Part shown: positions 37,993 to 47,145 of the stretch, piece by piece
How the letters are laid out: every line of letters starts with the position of its first letter
Numbering within the stretch: position 1 is the first letter of the stretch
Position numbers and translations under genes: made by a program
DNA from: Candidatus Lariskella endosymbiont of Epinotia ramella
GTDB lineage: Bacteria; Pseudomonadota; Alphaproteobacteria; Rickettsiales; Midichloriaceae
NCBI RefSeq assembly: GCF_964019805.1
Contig: NZ_OZ026472.1
Location: 1,528,872 to 1,592,871, forward strand
Reading direction: 5' to 3'
Length of the DNA: 64,000 bases
The notes under the pieces: model-generated
Told to the model about the DNA's origin: nothing
The model's database searches: none
What the model saw: the letters and a program-made list of their open reading frames with translations, nothing else

Positions 37993-38633
37993 AGTCTTTG
38001 AAAGACTTATATTGAAACTACTGTTTCACTACTTGTATTTCACGCACGAGCTACCAATTATAAAATACTTGGCAGCTCGCATGAACTGTTTGGAAAACTA
38101 AGTCATGAGCAGCTTTCTTAAAATTTTCGAAATATAAAATGCAACGATTTTGCATAGCAGAAGCCTCACAAAGTGCTTGTGTGTTGTGTTAAGACTTTGA
38201 TGGCATGATTTTTAGAGTATATCGCAGGTCAATGAAGCATTGGTATTAACAATAAAAAGTTACTTGAAATATCTTGGATTTTCAATCTTTCAGTGTTACA
38301 TCTCAATTTTAAGATGTGCTAATGCACTGTAAAGTGATAAGTCTGGAAGTAATGTGTACTTGGAACTCCATTCGAATAAGCAAGTATCATAATGAAAAAG
38401 CTTATATATGATACCTTCAGTCAATATCATCAGAAAACTAGTGCTTTCTTAATAACAACAGAATGTGAAACATGAATTACATGTCTGAATTCGCAAAATC
38501 GACATAGTATGTTGCTTAAATATAGGAGTAACGATGAAAATACTATTAATAATGTCACAAAAGCCAAGTGATACCTACAATCTAAATAATTTTAGTTGTA
38601 CTGTCACACTTTTGTTTTTCTACTATACATTTC
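37993..38633. other. Gap of about 640 bp without recognised gene
   Basis: Contains a short piece of family B (GATGGCATGATTTTTAGAG near 38200). No coding frame or RNA is recognised. Confidence 0.4.
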
Positions 38634-39452
38634 ATGTTTGGAGATTTTGCCATGCACTGTCACGATAGTCAGCTAGTCTTAAATACTTTAGATCCCACTT
38701 ATCTACAGCTCTGCACAACATTATTTTTCTCCGGGCTAGCAGGTAGTTTCTCACACTGTATATGGATGTGTGGCCCTATAGCAATCAGCCAAATGAGTAT
38801 GCGCATGATGCTTATACCAAATTCTCAGATGTCAGAATTGAATAAAATCAAAAGCGCAGCAGCGGCACCTTACTACATTGGTAAAGCCATAACTTATTCG
38901 ATCCTCACACTTTTCGCTTCAATAATATCTATACATTTTAGATCTTATCCATTTTTCCAGTACTTTGGAGCTTTAGTACTTTGTCTGGCTATGTTTTTTT
39001 TCATAAAATCTGGAATTAGTGCAGCGCTATCTGTGATATCAGAAAGTGTATATTCTAAAGGCCTTAGTCAATATATAGGACGTACGGAAATTTCCAGCAT
39101 GCGCAGAGCAATAAAATTTCTAGAAGCTAGTCTTGTTAATAAAATCTCTGTAAAACACATAAGCCCTTATAATATCAAAGGTCTTATTCTTGGTATGATA
39201 CTTGGCCTCATCCCTTGTGGACTGGTTTATGCAAATATAAGCCTTGCTCTATCTGCAACAGATAATTCTTTACTTGCAGCATGGGCTATGTTCATTTTTG
39301 GTATGGCAACAATTCCAGGACTGTTTATTGTTTCATATATAGGCAGCAGCATGTTCGAAAAATACAAGAAAGCATTTTCTTTATTGCATATGTGCGCTAT
39401 GTTTTTTAACACATATTTACTAGTAGTTTACATCATGAGGATATTAAATTAG
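38634..39452 (+). CDS. DsbD/TauE-SafE-like transmembrane protein (PF13386 type)
   Basis: A 272-residue membrane protein with six or more helices. It has the GSFSHCIWMCGPIAISQM motif in the first helix (about 36-53) and its repeat LGMILGLIPCGLVYANISLA (about 188-207), the pattern of the cytochrome-biogenesis or sulfite-exporter-like transmembrane domain. The cysteines of HCIWMCGP and IPCG are in the positions used for thiol or metal transfer in related proteins. It probably belongs to cytochrome oxidase copper/thiol handling, but this is only a family-level inference. It is followed by tolB after 105 bp. Confidence 0.75.
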   Translation: MFGDFAMHCHDSQLVLNTLDPTYLQLCTTLFFSGLAGSFSHCIWMCGPIAISQMSMRMMLIPNSQMSELNKIKSAAAAPYYIGKAITYSILTLFASIISIHFRSYPFFQYFGALVLCLAMFFFIKSGISAALSVISESVYSKGLSQYIGRTEISSMRRAIKFLEASLVNKISVKHISPYNIKGLILGMILGLIPCGLVYANISLALSATDNSLLAAWAMFIFGMATIPGLFIVSYIGSSMFEKYKKAFSLLHMCAMFFNTYLLVVYIMRILN

Positions 39453-39557
39453 AAAAATTTCTCTATGATGCGAGCATATAGTGCTCTTGATCGACGATTA
39501 TAAATTTAGTACAATCCATAAGTTGCTTTTATAAAACATTCTTGAACATAATTTGAT

Positions 39558-40904
39558 ATGCTTATAAGTGGACAGAAGAAGCTCAATTTAGCTGCTAAAC
39601 TGATTCAATCGCAACTCTTAGCTGTTGCGTTCTTTATCATTGTTTTGCACTATTCTACAGCAGTTGCTCTGCTAAAAGTTGGGGTCAATGAAGGAAATGC
39701 TGAACCTATGCCAATAGCAATAGATTCCTTTGATGGACAAACTTGGGAAGAAAAAGATATTGGCAGAGAAATACATGACGTGATAGTAAATGACTTGCAA
39801 GGATCTGGACTATTCAGAGCAATAGATAGAGCGGCCTTCCTAGAAAGACCATCAATGTCACAGCGCCCAAATCTATCAAATTGGCGTAAGATAAATGCTA
39901 CTGTTTTAGTAGTGGGCTCTGTAAGTATTACAGGCGATTACGCGAAAGTGCAGTTCAAAGTTTGGGATCCATATGCAGAAAAACAAATTGAAGGAATAGA
40001 ATATAAGTTTGGCCGTTCTATGTGGAGAAAATATGCTCATAGAATTGCTGATGTTGTTTATAACAAACTAACAGGAGAATCTGGATATTTTGACACCAAG
40101 ATATTATTCGTATCTGAATCTGGCCCCGCTTATAAAAAAGTCAAAAAATTATCTATTATGGACCAAGATGGTGCAAATTATAGAGTTTTGACTGATGGAA
40201 AGTCAATTGTTATCACCCCAAGATTTGATTCTAAGAGTAGACATGCTATTTACGTCGGATATTACGGAAAAAGAACACATATATACATGCTAAATTTGGC
40301 AACTGGAGTACAGAGGCTAGTTGGACATTTACCAGGGATTGCATTTGCTCCCAGATTCTCACCTGATGATTCTCATGTTATATTTTCTATTGCAATGAAT
40401 GGTTCAACTAGTATATATGAAATGAACCTTTATACAGGTTATGTACGCAGATTGACTGGTGACATAGGAACAATTAGTACATCCCCTTGCTATTCACCAG
40501 ATGGAAAGCATATAACATTTAGCTCTGACATGAACGGTAAGCCTCAGATATATGTCATGAATAGAGATGGAAGCAATGTCATGAAGATCAGTCAAGGCGC
40601 AGGTTCTTATAATACTCCTGTGTGGTCTCCTAGAGGTGATTTTATAGCTTTCACTAAAAAGGAAGAAGGAACTTTCTATATAGGTGTTATGAGAATGGAT
40701 GGAAGTGGTGAAAGACTTCTTACAACAAGCTGGATGGACGAAGGCCCAACTTGGTCACCAAATGGAAGAGTGATAATGTTTACAAGACAAAAGCCAAATG
40801 GAGCTTCTAATCTATATGCAATAGATCTAACAGGATATAATGAAAGATTGATGTCGACACCGATGTATGCATCGGATCCATCATGGTCCTCCTTGCTGCA
40901 TTAA
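39558..40904 (+). CDS. tolB: Tol-Pal system protein TolB
   Basis: The periplasmic beta-propeller of the Tol-Pal system, which keeps the outer membrane constricted at division. It has an N-terminal signal sequence (hydrophobic 18-37). The TolB N-domain includes IAIDSFDGQ... and DLQGSGLFRAIDRAAF. A six-bladed propeller starts about residue 190 with repeated SPDGKHITFSSDMNGKPQIY-type units. Length 448 is normal. tolQ, tolR, tolA and pal are not in the window. Confidence 0.95.
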   Translation: MLISGQKKLNLAAKLIQSQLLAVAFFIIVLHYSTAVALLKVGVNEGNAEPMPIAIDSFDGQTWEEKDIGREIHDVIVNDLQGSGLFRAIDRAAFLERPSMSQRPNLSNWRKINATVLVVGSVSITGDYAKVQFKVWDPYAEKQIEGIEYKFGRSMWRKYAHRIADVVYNKLTGESGYFDTKILFVSESGPAYKKVKKLSIMDQDGANYRVLTDGKSIVITPRFDSKSRHAIYVGYYGKRTHIYMLNLATGVQRLVGHLPGIAFAPRFSPDDSHVIFSIAMNGSTSIYEMNLYTGYVRRLTGDIGTISTSPCYSPDGKHITFSSDMNGKPQIYVMNRDGSNVMKISQGAGSYNTPVWSPRGDFIAFTKKEEGTFYIGVMRMDGSGERLLTTSWMDEGPTWSPNGRVIMFTRQKPNGASNLYAIDLTGYNERLMSTPMYASDPSWSSLLH

Positions 40905-41089
40905 TCTTTCATAAGTTGCTTATATACTTCTGATAAATGATAAGTTGGTGTTGCATTAGTAGGCGCTGCCCCGAAAGTGCATGTTATCAATATATCACAA
41001 GCAGTCTTTAAGAGGCGCTAATTTTGACAAGCATGACTAGTATATCAATTTTCATATGAAACCTGACATAATTTTTTAGTAATTAAAAG

Positions 41090-41662
41090 ATGTACATAGG
41101 AGTAATGGGTTATCAAGGTGCAGGGCATCTGCATATAACCACCCTTAAAACGCTTGGGCTTAAATGTTGCTATGTCAGAAGCAAAGATGATTTCAGGCAA
41201 GATCTTGATGCTTTAATAATGCCAGGTGGAGAAAGCTCAGCGCAGTATAAATACTGCATTGAACATGATATTTTCGACGAAATAAAGAATTTTGCTAAGG
41301 CTGGAAAAATCATTTTTGGTACATGTGCAGGCCTAATATTACTATCATCATATAAGTCACAGCTTGTGAATGGAATTGGTCTTCTAGATCTTGAAGTTGA
41401 GCGCAACTGTTATGGCAGACAAAACGCAAGTGGTGTGATGTTATCTGACAGTGGACAGCAAGTGTCATTCATCAGAGCACCTGGCATAACTTCTCTAGGA
41501 AAGAAAGTAAGGGTTATAGATACATATAATGGCAGTCCAATTTTCGTCTCACAAGCGATTCCTGGATCCGCAAAACATACCATATATGGCGCAACATTTC
41601 ATCCAGAAATACCTATAGATTCAAAAATCAGCAATTATTATACCGAACTATTTTATCATTAA
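41090..41662 (+). CDS. pdxT: Pyridoxal 5'-phosphate synthase glutaminase subunit PdxT
   Basis: PdxT releases ammonia from glutamine and channels it to PdxS for PLP synthesis. The class I amidotransferase fold is clear: the N-terminus IGVMGYQGAGHLH, the oxyanion loop IMPGGESS (43-50; usually GGEST), the nucleophile C79 in IIFGTCAGLILL, and the H171/E173 pair in TFHPEIP. Length 190 is typical. The HisH and GuaA families are excluded by GYQGA and the GGES loop. pdxS, normally adjacent, is not in this window, so it is either elsewhere or lost. PdxST is not the usual route in alphaproteobacteria, so the gene may have been acquired. Confidence 0.92.
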   Translation: MYIGVMGYQGAGHLHITTLKTLGLKCCYVRSKDDFRQDLDALIMPGGESSAQYKYCIEHDIFDEIKNFAKAGKIIFGTCAGLILLSSYKSQLVNGIGLLDLEVERNCYGRQNASGVMLSDSGQQVSFIRAPGITSLGKKVRVIDTYNGSPIFVSQAIPGSAKHTIYGATFHPEIPIDSKISNYYTELFYH

Positions 41663-41699
41663 TCCAAACCATTACTTCAAGGGACCAAACAGCTAGTCC

Positions 41700-41790
41700 G
41701 CCAAAAATTTATATACGCAAACAAATCAATTTTTGTGGAGAAGTGAAATGTGCAAAAATTAGCCTAGGATTCGGCGGCATTGTGGCATTG
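41700..41790 (-). repeat. Repeat A hairpin half plus shared flank
   Basis: AAAAATTTATATACGC ... AATCAATTTTTGTGGAG ... TGCAAAAATTAGCC, nearly identical to 22858-22925, followed by CGGCGGCATTGTGGCATT. Confidence 0.65.
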
Positions 41791-41794
41791 CTAA

Positions 41795-42025
41795 CTAAAG
41801 ATAGATGTCAGCAAGTCTTTTTAAGATGGAATTGAAGATCATATCTATGGCCTTGCTGTAACGTTTGGTTTTACGATGAAACCTGGCGAAATAGTGCCGT
41901 ATTAATGAGTTGAATGATTCCACTAAAGACGTTTCTGCCTTAGTAGAATAGTGCTTTTTAGCAATCCTAAATTTTTCATAAACGTCGTAATGGTCACTGC
42001 ATGATATCTCTATCTCGTAGCTACT
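41795..42025 (-). pseudogene. C-terminal remnant of an IS1-family transposase
   Basis: On the minus strand this reads as 76 codons containing DHYDVYEKF, KHYSTKAETSLVESFNSLIR, then ARFHRKTKRYSKAIDMI and the stop at 41795-41797. The K.ET.lvESFNS.iRhy.ARf.RkTkrYSK pattern is the conserved C-terminal DDE block of IS1-type transposases. An in-frame stop lies at the upstream end (42026-42028), and no N-terminal part was found. The element is therefore dead. The shared 30-mer at 42053 may mark a mobile-element end. Confidence 0.65.
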
Positions 42026-42052
42026 TTATAATAGCATGGCAATCGGAAAATA

Positions 42053-42082
42053 GGATTGTTGCACTTCGTTTTAGAATGCAAG
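42053..42082. repeat. 30-bp sequence shared with 23220-23249
   Basis: Identical 30-mer beginning GGATTGTTGCACTTCG and ending AGAATGCAAG. Here it lies just upstream of the IS1-type remnant. Confidence 0.5.
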
Positions 42083-42206
42083 CGTACGAGTAAGACCTTG
42101 AGCTTCTGCATCCGCTTTAATTTGTAGTGATATTTTATCATTTTAGCACTTGCTGAATGCTTTTAAACACTGGACTAGCTAACCCAAGTATCAAAAAACA
42201 AGCCAA

Positions 42207-42485
42207 TTAAACACATTTAAAAAATCTTGCAAATTCTATGAAATCTTGCATCACTTCATTATTATGTTCAAATGGAACTTGAGTCGTCCCAAGTATATAG
42301 TCATATATTACACTATCTTCCATTTCCAATAATTTGGAATATAGCAATAGATCTCCTTCTGAAAAGTTATTTAATCTAGATTTGATATAGCCTTCCATAA
42401 TTATGTCAAGTTCCTTACATCCTCTATGCAAGCTTCTATAAATGCATAACTTTCTTAGATCCTTTTGCTCTATACTAAGATGCAT
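42207..42485 (-). CDS. sdhE: Succinate dehydrogenase assembly factor SdhE (FAD assembly)
   Basis: A small factor that helps attach FAD covalently to SdhA. From ATG 42485 the protein is about 92 residues and shows the family core: LRKLCIYRSLHRGCKELDII with the RGxxE motif (R21-G-C-K-E25), then LSEGDLLLYSKLLEMED-like helices and DYILG. The frame extends to 42533, but the 16 extra codons come from a family C repeat (MCKLNTNSSFTEV is the GAGTTGGTATTTAAC end read through), so the shorter start is used. It stands alone; no sdh genes are adjacent. Confidence 0.88.
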   Translation of the reverse strand: MHLSIEQKDLRKLCIYRSLHRGCKELDIIMEGYIKSRLNNFSEGDLLLYSKLLEMEDSVIYDYILGTTQVPFEHNNEVMQDFIEFARFFKCV

Positions 42486-42489
42486 TGGT

Positions 42490-42635
42490 ATATATACCTC
42501 TGTAAATGAAGAGTTGGTATTTAACTTGCACACATACGAAATTAGACTTCAAAAAGCGCTAGGAAGAATTTGTGTGGTAATTTAGTATTACAATGCGCTA
42601 ATTTGCAAAGTATGACTAGTATATAATTTCCAAAA
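42490..42635 (-). repeat. Interspersed repeat family C, reverse copy
   Basis: GTAAATGAAGAGTTGGTATT ... AAAGCGCTAGGAAGAATTTG ... ATTTGCAAAGTATGACTAG. It abuts the sdhE start. Confidence 0.7.
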
Positions 42636-42803
42636 TAACGACGTTCCTATACTACTTTGCTTATGCGTGTTAAAAAACATATTTTAAAACTTTATCGCTC
42701 TAAATCAATAAGCATGAGACTATAAATCCTATAAACCCGCATTATGGATTAAGCAAGGTTGCCAGAATATAGATAAGTTTGTAACAACAATCGAACCTAC
42801 CAA

Positions 42804-42955
42804 TAGACCTCTTTCGAAACTAGCTTCTAGCAGAGAAATGGCAGGAGATTTAGGCCGTAAGAAAGGACCAGAGTGTATTTGATAACATTGAGGATCCGAG
42901 CCACGAAATCAACGCACCAGTTCTCACAAAGGAAGTAGAGCTTCGAAAGAGATCT
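42804..42955. repeat. Repeat family E-like element with IS5-like ends
   Basis: Inverted ends TAGACCTCTTTCGAAACTAG and a mirrored AGAGCTTCGAAAGAGATCTA. The first ten bases, TAGACCTCTT, equal the TA-plus-terminus of the IS5-family copies in this window. No coding capacity. Confidence 0.5.
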
Positions 42956-43091
42956 AATGAAAAAAGATATCATAAATTTATTTTTCAGCTCAAACATTCA
43001 AAGCATAAGTCACCAGTCAATGCTTTTATTCATATCATTTCTACTGTAATTGCTTTATCAATTAAAGGCTAAAAATCACTCTATTGCTAGC

Positions 43092-43258
43092 CTGCCTTAA
43101 GTAAGTGCAGGCGCATGAATTTGAATGGCATGATTTTTTAGAGCGCAAGTTAATTTCTGAGTCAAATAATTATATATATTTGCAAATAAATTAACGCGTA
43201 ATACCTTGAAAATCAAGTCAAAAAGGTTAGCGCAGGTGACTTTACCGGCAGTGCCTAA
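43092..43258 (+). repeat. Interspersed repeat family B, copy
   Basis: Starts CTGCCTTAAGTAAGTGCAGG. It includes GCGCAAGTTAATTTCTGAG and AAATAAATTAACGCGTAATA and ends TTTACCGGCAGTGCC. It is one of the most complete B copies. Confidence 0.8.
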
Positions 43259-43323
43259 TACATACCATATTGCTAACCCATAATTTGTGTTTCAAATAAA
43301 AAGAAATAAAGGTTAAAGCTTAG

Positions 43324-45093
43324 CTATATAACCTGTACTTCTCTATATTGCTTATACAATCTTGCATATGCTCCAGATTTTTCTAGCAGTACTTTATGAG
43401 TTCCATGCTCTACGACTCTTCCATCTGCAAACACATATATTATATCGGCAGTTTCTATAGTAGACAACCTATGAGCTATAACAATTGTGGTGCGTCCTTT
43501 TTTTAGATAATCCAATGCTGACCTAATCTGTTTTTCTGAGATTGCATCCAGAGCACTAGTTGCTTCATCTAACATTAAGATGGGTGCATTCTTCAATATA
43601 GCTCTTGCTATAGCAATTCTTTGACGTTGCCCCCCGGATAATTTTATACCACTTTGCCCGATCTGTGTATTATACCCAAGCTGCGTGTTTATTATGAAAT
43701 CATGTGCAGCAGCAGCTGTCGCAGCTTCAATAATTTCATTGTAACTAGCATTCAGCCTTCCATATCTAATATTTTCTAATATGGTATCATCAAACAACGC
43801 TACATCTTGGCTAACAAGCGCGATTGAATTGCGCAAAGAAGAGATTTTTATATTTTGTATATCGATTCCATCTATTGTGATCAAACCGGATTCTGCATCA
43901 TAAAGTCTCTGAAGAAGACTAAGAACCGTAGATTTTCCAACGCCAGATTCTCCAACGAGCGCAACAGTTTTCCCTTCTGGTATATCCATATAAAAACCAT
44001 CAAGAATTTTTTGCTCTGATTTATATGAAAAATGTACATCATGAAATTTGATGTTGAAACTTTTAAAGTTCGCATTTTGCTTGTTTGGATCACTTACTAT
44101 CTCTTGTTTAGCATCCAAAATCACAAACAATCTTCTAGAAGCTGCAAGACCACTTTGAAATACTGAATTTAGTTTTGAAACTATTTTCAGAGGTCTATAT
44201 GACATCAAAAGTGCCGCTATAAATGAGAAGAAAGCTCCTGGCGTTGTAGAGCCACCTATCACTTGAGAACCACCATAACATATAACAACAACAATTGCTA
44301 TGCCACCAAGTGTATCCATGATAGGAGAAGATGCTGACTCTATATAAACACCCTTATTATAGAGATCCAAAAACCTCTGCATTGCCTTCTTTGCTCTTGC
44401 AATTTCATACTCCTCTCTACAGTATGATTTAATAATTGATGTATTTTGAAAAGTTTCATCAAGCCTTATTATAAAGCGACCAATTTCTTCTTGCATACTA
44501 TATGCAATTTGATGCATTTTTTTTCCAAGTTGTATTATTGGATAAAAAGCCATTGGAAATATAAAGAAAGCTATTAATGCCAGGTTCACACTTTGATAAA
44601 ACATAATGCATATTAAGCCTATAATAGTAAGAAATTCTTTTGATATCCCCGTTAAAACTTCAGCAACACTACGCTTCATTGCATTTATATCACTAGTCAT
44701 ATGAGAAACTAGATGACCTGAAGAATATTCTATCAAGAATTTTGTATCAGCATACATCAAGTGCGAATAAAGATGTAGCTGTATATCAGCTAATATCTTC
44801 TGTTCAGTTCTTTTGATAAATACGTCTTCATAAAAAGAGGCAATGCCTTTAACTACGCTATTTAGAAAAACTATAGCTGGTATAATATAAAGCATCTTGA
44901 TTTCTTTTTGTACAAAGATACTGTCTAATATAGGCTGTATCAACCATGCTTGTACAGCTGTAGTACAAGCTACTACTATCATACAGAAGATCGCCATCAA
45001 AAGTTGTGATGAGTATGGTTTTATGTAACCATGAAATAGTCTACTAAGAAGATAGGCAGTGCTCTCATAATTTTTCTCTGTATTTTGTAACAT
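43324..45093 (-). CDS. msbA: MsbA-type ABC exporter (lipid A core flippase)
   Basis: A 589-residue half-transporter with a six-helix TMD (residues 20-325) fused to a nucleotide-binding domain. Walker A GESGVGKST is at 381-389, the signature LSGGQRQR at about 485-492, Walker B ILMLDEATSALD at about 505-516, and the switch histidine in IVIAHRLST. As a dimer it flips a lipid substrate across the inner membrane. MsbA is the best guess from length and single-copy context, though other lipid or drug exporters share the architecture. It starts 18 bp after rne and is probably cotranscribed with it. Confidence 0.82.
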   Translation of the reverse strand: MLQNTEKNYESTAYLLSRLFHGYIKPYSSQLLMAIFCMIVVACTTAVQAWLIQPILDSIFVQKEIKMLYIIPAIVFLNSVVKGIASFYEDVFIKRTEQKILADIQLHLYSHLMYADTKFLIEYSSGHLVSHMTSDINAMKRSVAEVLTGISKEFLTIIGLICIMFYQSVNLALIAFFIFPMAFYPIIQLGKKMHQIAYSMQEEIGRFIIRLDETFQNTSIIKSYCREEYEIARAKKAMQRFLDLYNKGVYIESASSPIMDTLGGIAIVVVICYGGSQVIGGSTTPGAFFSFIAALLMSYRPLKIVSKLNSVFQSGLAASRRLFVILDAKQEIVSDPNKQNANFKSFNIKFHDVHFSYKSEQKILDGFYMDIPEGKTVALVGESGVGKSTVLSLLQRLYDAESGLITIDGIDIQNIKISSLRNSIALVSQDVALFDDTILENIRYGRLNASYNEIIEAATAAAAHDFIINTQLGYNTQIGQSGIKLSGGQRQRIAIARAILKNAPILMLDEATSALDAISEKQIRSALDYLKKGRTTIVIAHRLSTIETADIIYVFADGRVVEHGTHKVLLEKSGAYARLYKQYREVQVI

Positions 45094-45111
45094 TGCTTAA
45101 AATGCCGCATT

Positions 45112-47145
45112 TTATTCTGTTATTTTCTTCCATATTTTTTTAAGTATTGAGCTATCATCCGTAGTGATAACGTTTCCTGTTGATCTTTTCGAAACATCAG
45201 CTTCAACTATACCATGCGGCTTATATCTGTTGCCGGCTTGATATTGCGGTCTAGGTAAAAATTTGCGTCTTCTATCCCTATTGCGTTTATCAACAATTTT
45301 GCCAACTACTGCTGTATTATTAGAGCTATCTGAAGAGTTTTCTATTTCTGCAACAGTGTTTACTTTGTCTTGTGCTTTTTCTATGGCACGTGCAGTACTA
45401 TCAGAATTTTGTGGATTATTGCCATATTGATTGGGATTGATCTTTCTCCTTTTAGGCCCTTTCTTTTTGGATTTTTCGCCTAAGTTTTGTTTGCTTTCGG
45501 TTTCCTCTACATTTATTGCCTCTATTTGTGGAGTGCTGTAATCAAGGAAAGACATAGGCCCAGCCTGTTTTATGTTATTCACTTTTCTTTCTATGAAAAA
45601 GCCATCAGCACCAGCTGACTCATCTATCTGAACGTGAACATTAATATTGTATTTTTGCTCAATAGATAATATCTCACGGCGCTTTGTATTTAATAGATGC
45701 ATAGCAAGATCTCTAGAGGTCATTACTTCAATTGTCTGACATTGTTCTTCTGTAATTTCTCCCTCTATCGCCCTTAATATCGCAATAGCAGTTGCATTCA
45801 GCGGTCTAATTCTTCCCCTGCCACTACAGTATGAACATTCTAGGAGATGTGCTTCAGTAAAGCTTTGTTTTAGATGTTGTCTTGACATCTCAAGCAGTCC
45901 AAATTCGCTTATCTTCCCTATTTGCACTCTAGCTCTATCGTGTGCAGTCGCATCCTTAATAGCTCTTTCAACGGCTTTTCTATGATCAAATTCATTCATA
46001 TCTATGAAGTCGATCACAATCAGGCCTGATAGATCTCTAAGTCTTAGCTGTCTTGCAATTTCAGTGGCAGCCTCAAGATTTGTTTTTAAAGCTGTATTCT
46101 CTACACTTCTTTCAGCAGTTGATTTGCCTGAATTTACGTCTATTGCAACTAAAGCTTCAGCTTGGTTGATAACTATATAGCCACCAGAGTGAAGAGAAAC
46201 TCTATTATCATAGAGACTTGCTAGTTGCTCTTCAACTTTATACTTGGTAAAGATCGGCACATTATCTTGATATTGCTTCAATTTTCCAATGTATTTTGGC
46301 AGTATACCACTCATGAATTCAAGCGCATTTTCATATACTTCATTGCCTGAAACAACTATTTCATCTACCTCAACGCTGTAAAAATCTCTTATTGCCTTAC
46401 GTACGACATTACTTTCTTCATAAATAAAAGCAGGTGTACTAGCAGATGATGCATGGCTTTTGATGCTATTCCACAGTTTTTTTAAGTAACCAAAATCTCT
46501 CTTTATATCGATCTTTGCTCTATATTCACCAGCAGTTCTGATAATCACACTTAAGTTGTTGTTTTGCTCATGCAATTCATAAGCAAGGCTTTTAAGGCGT
46601 TCTCTTTCGTCCGTATCAGAGATTTTCCTAGAGACACCAATAGACTGAGCGGCATTAGGCATTACAATACAATAACGCCCTGATAGCGTTATGTATGTTG
46701 TCATACTAGCTCCTTTATTGCCTCTTTCTTCCTTTAATGCCTGTACCAGGAGCACTTGGTCTTTCTTTATTACATCTTGTATCTTATACTTGTGATGCAC
46801 AACTGGTTTCAGCAAAATATCTGTTTTGCTACCTGCTGCATCTTCCTGTTGACTTTTAACTTTATTTGTAGACTCTATAAGCTCTTTTTTTTCTGCAGCC
46901 GGTAACTGGTAATACTCACAATGTATATCTTCAAATGGTAAAAACCCTTGCTTCTCTGCTCCGTATTCAACAAAGGCTGCCTGTAAAGATGGTTCTATTC
47001 TGGTTACCTTAGCTAGATAGATATTTCCCTTTATAGATCTCTTTTCTCTGCCTTGGTATTCAAAAGCTATCACCAAACCATTATCTACAACAACTAGCCT
47101 AATTTCATCTTTATAAGATGCATCTATTAGTATTTTTCTCGACAT
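45112..47145 (-). CDS. rne: Ribonuclease E/G
   Basis: An endoribonuclease that initiates mRNA decay and processes rRNA. The N-terminal S1 domain (residues about 36-125) contains IYLAKVTRIEPSLQAAFVEYG and a long charged insertion (80-115). The RNase H-like catalytic part has ALVAIDVNSGKST (D336) and LSGLIVIDFIDM (D379), the two magnesium ligands. The zinc-link is CSYCSGRG (C437, C440). After about residue 520 comes a low-complexity Lys/Arg/Asn/Ser-rich tail, as in RNase E rather than RNase G, ending around residue 677. It is upstream of msbA. Confidence 0.94.
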   Translation of the reverse strand: MSRKILIDASYKDEIRLVVVDNGLVIAFEYQGREKRSIKGNIYLAKVTRIEPSLQAAFVEYGAEKQGFLPFEDIHCEYYQLPAAEKKELIESTNKVKSQQEDAAGSKTDILLKPVVHHKYKIQDVIKKDQVLLVQALKEERGNKGASMTTYITLSGRYCIVMPNAAQSIGVSRKISDTDERERLKSLAYELHEQNNNLSVIIRTAGEYRAKIDIKRDFGYLKKLWNSIKSHASSASTPAFIYEESNVVRKAIRDFYSVEVDEIVVSGNEVYENALEFMSGILPKYIGKLKQYQDNVPIFTKYKVEEQLASLYDNRVSLHSGGYIVINQAEALVAIDVNSGKSTAERSVENTALKTNLEAATEIARQLRLRDLSGLIVIDFIDMNEFDHRKAVERAIKDATAHDRARVQIGKISEFGLLEMSRQHLKQSFTEAHLLECSYCSGRGRIRPLNATAIAILRAIEGEITEEQCQTIEVMTSRDLAMHLLNTKRREILSIEQKYNINVHVQIDESAGADGFFIERKVNNIKQAGPMSFLDYSTPQIEAINVEETESKQNLGEKSKKKGPKRRKINPNQYGNNPQNSDSTARAIEKAQDKVNTVAEIENSSDSSNNTAVVGKIVDKRNRDRRRKFLPRPQYQAGNRYKPHGIVEADVSKRSTGNVITTDDSSILKKIWKKITE

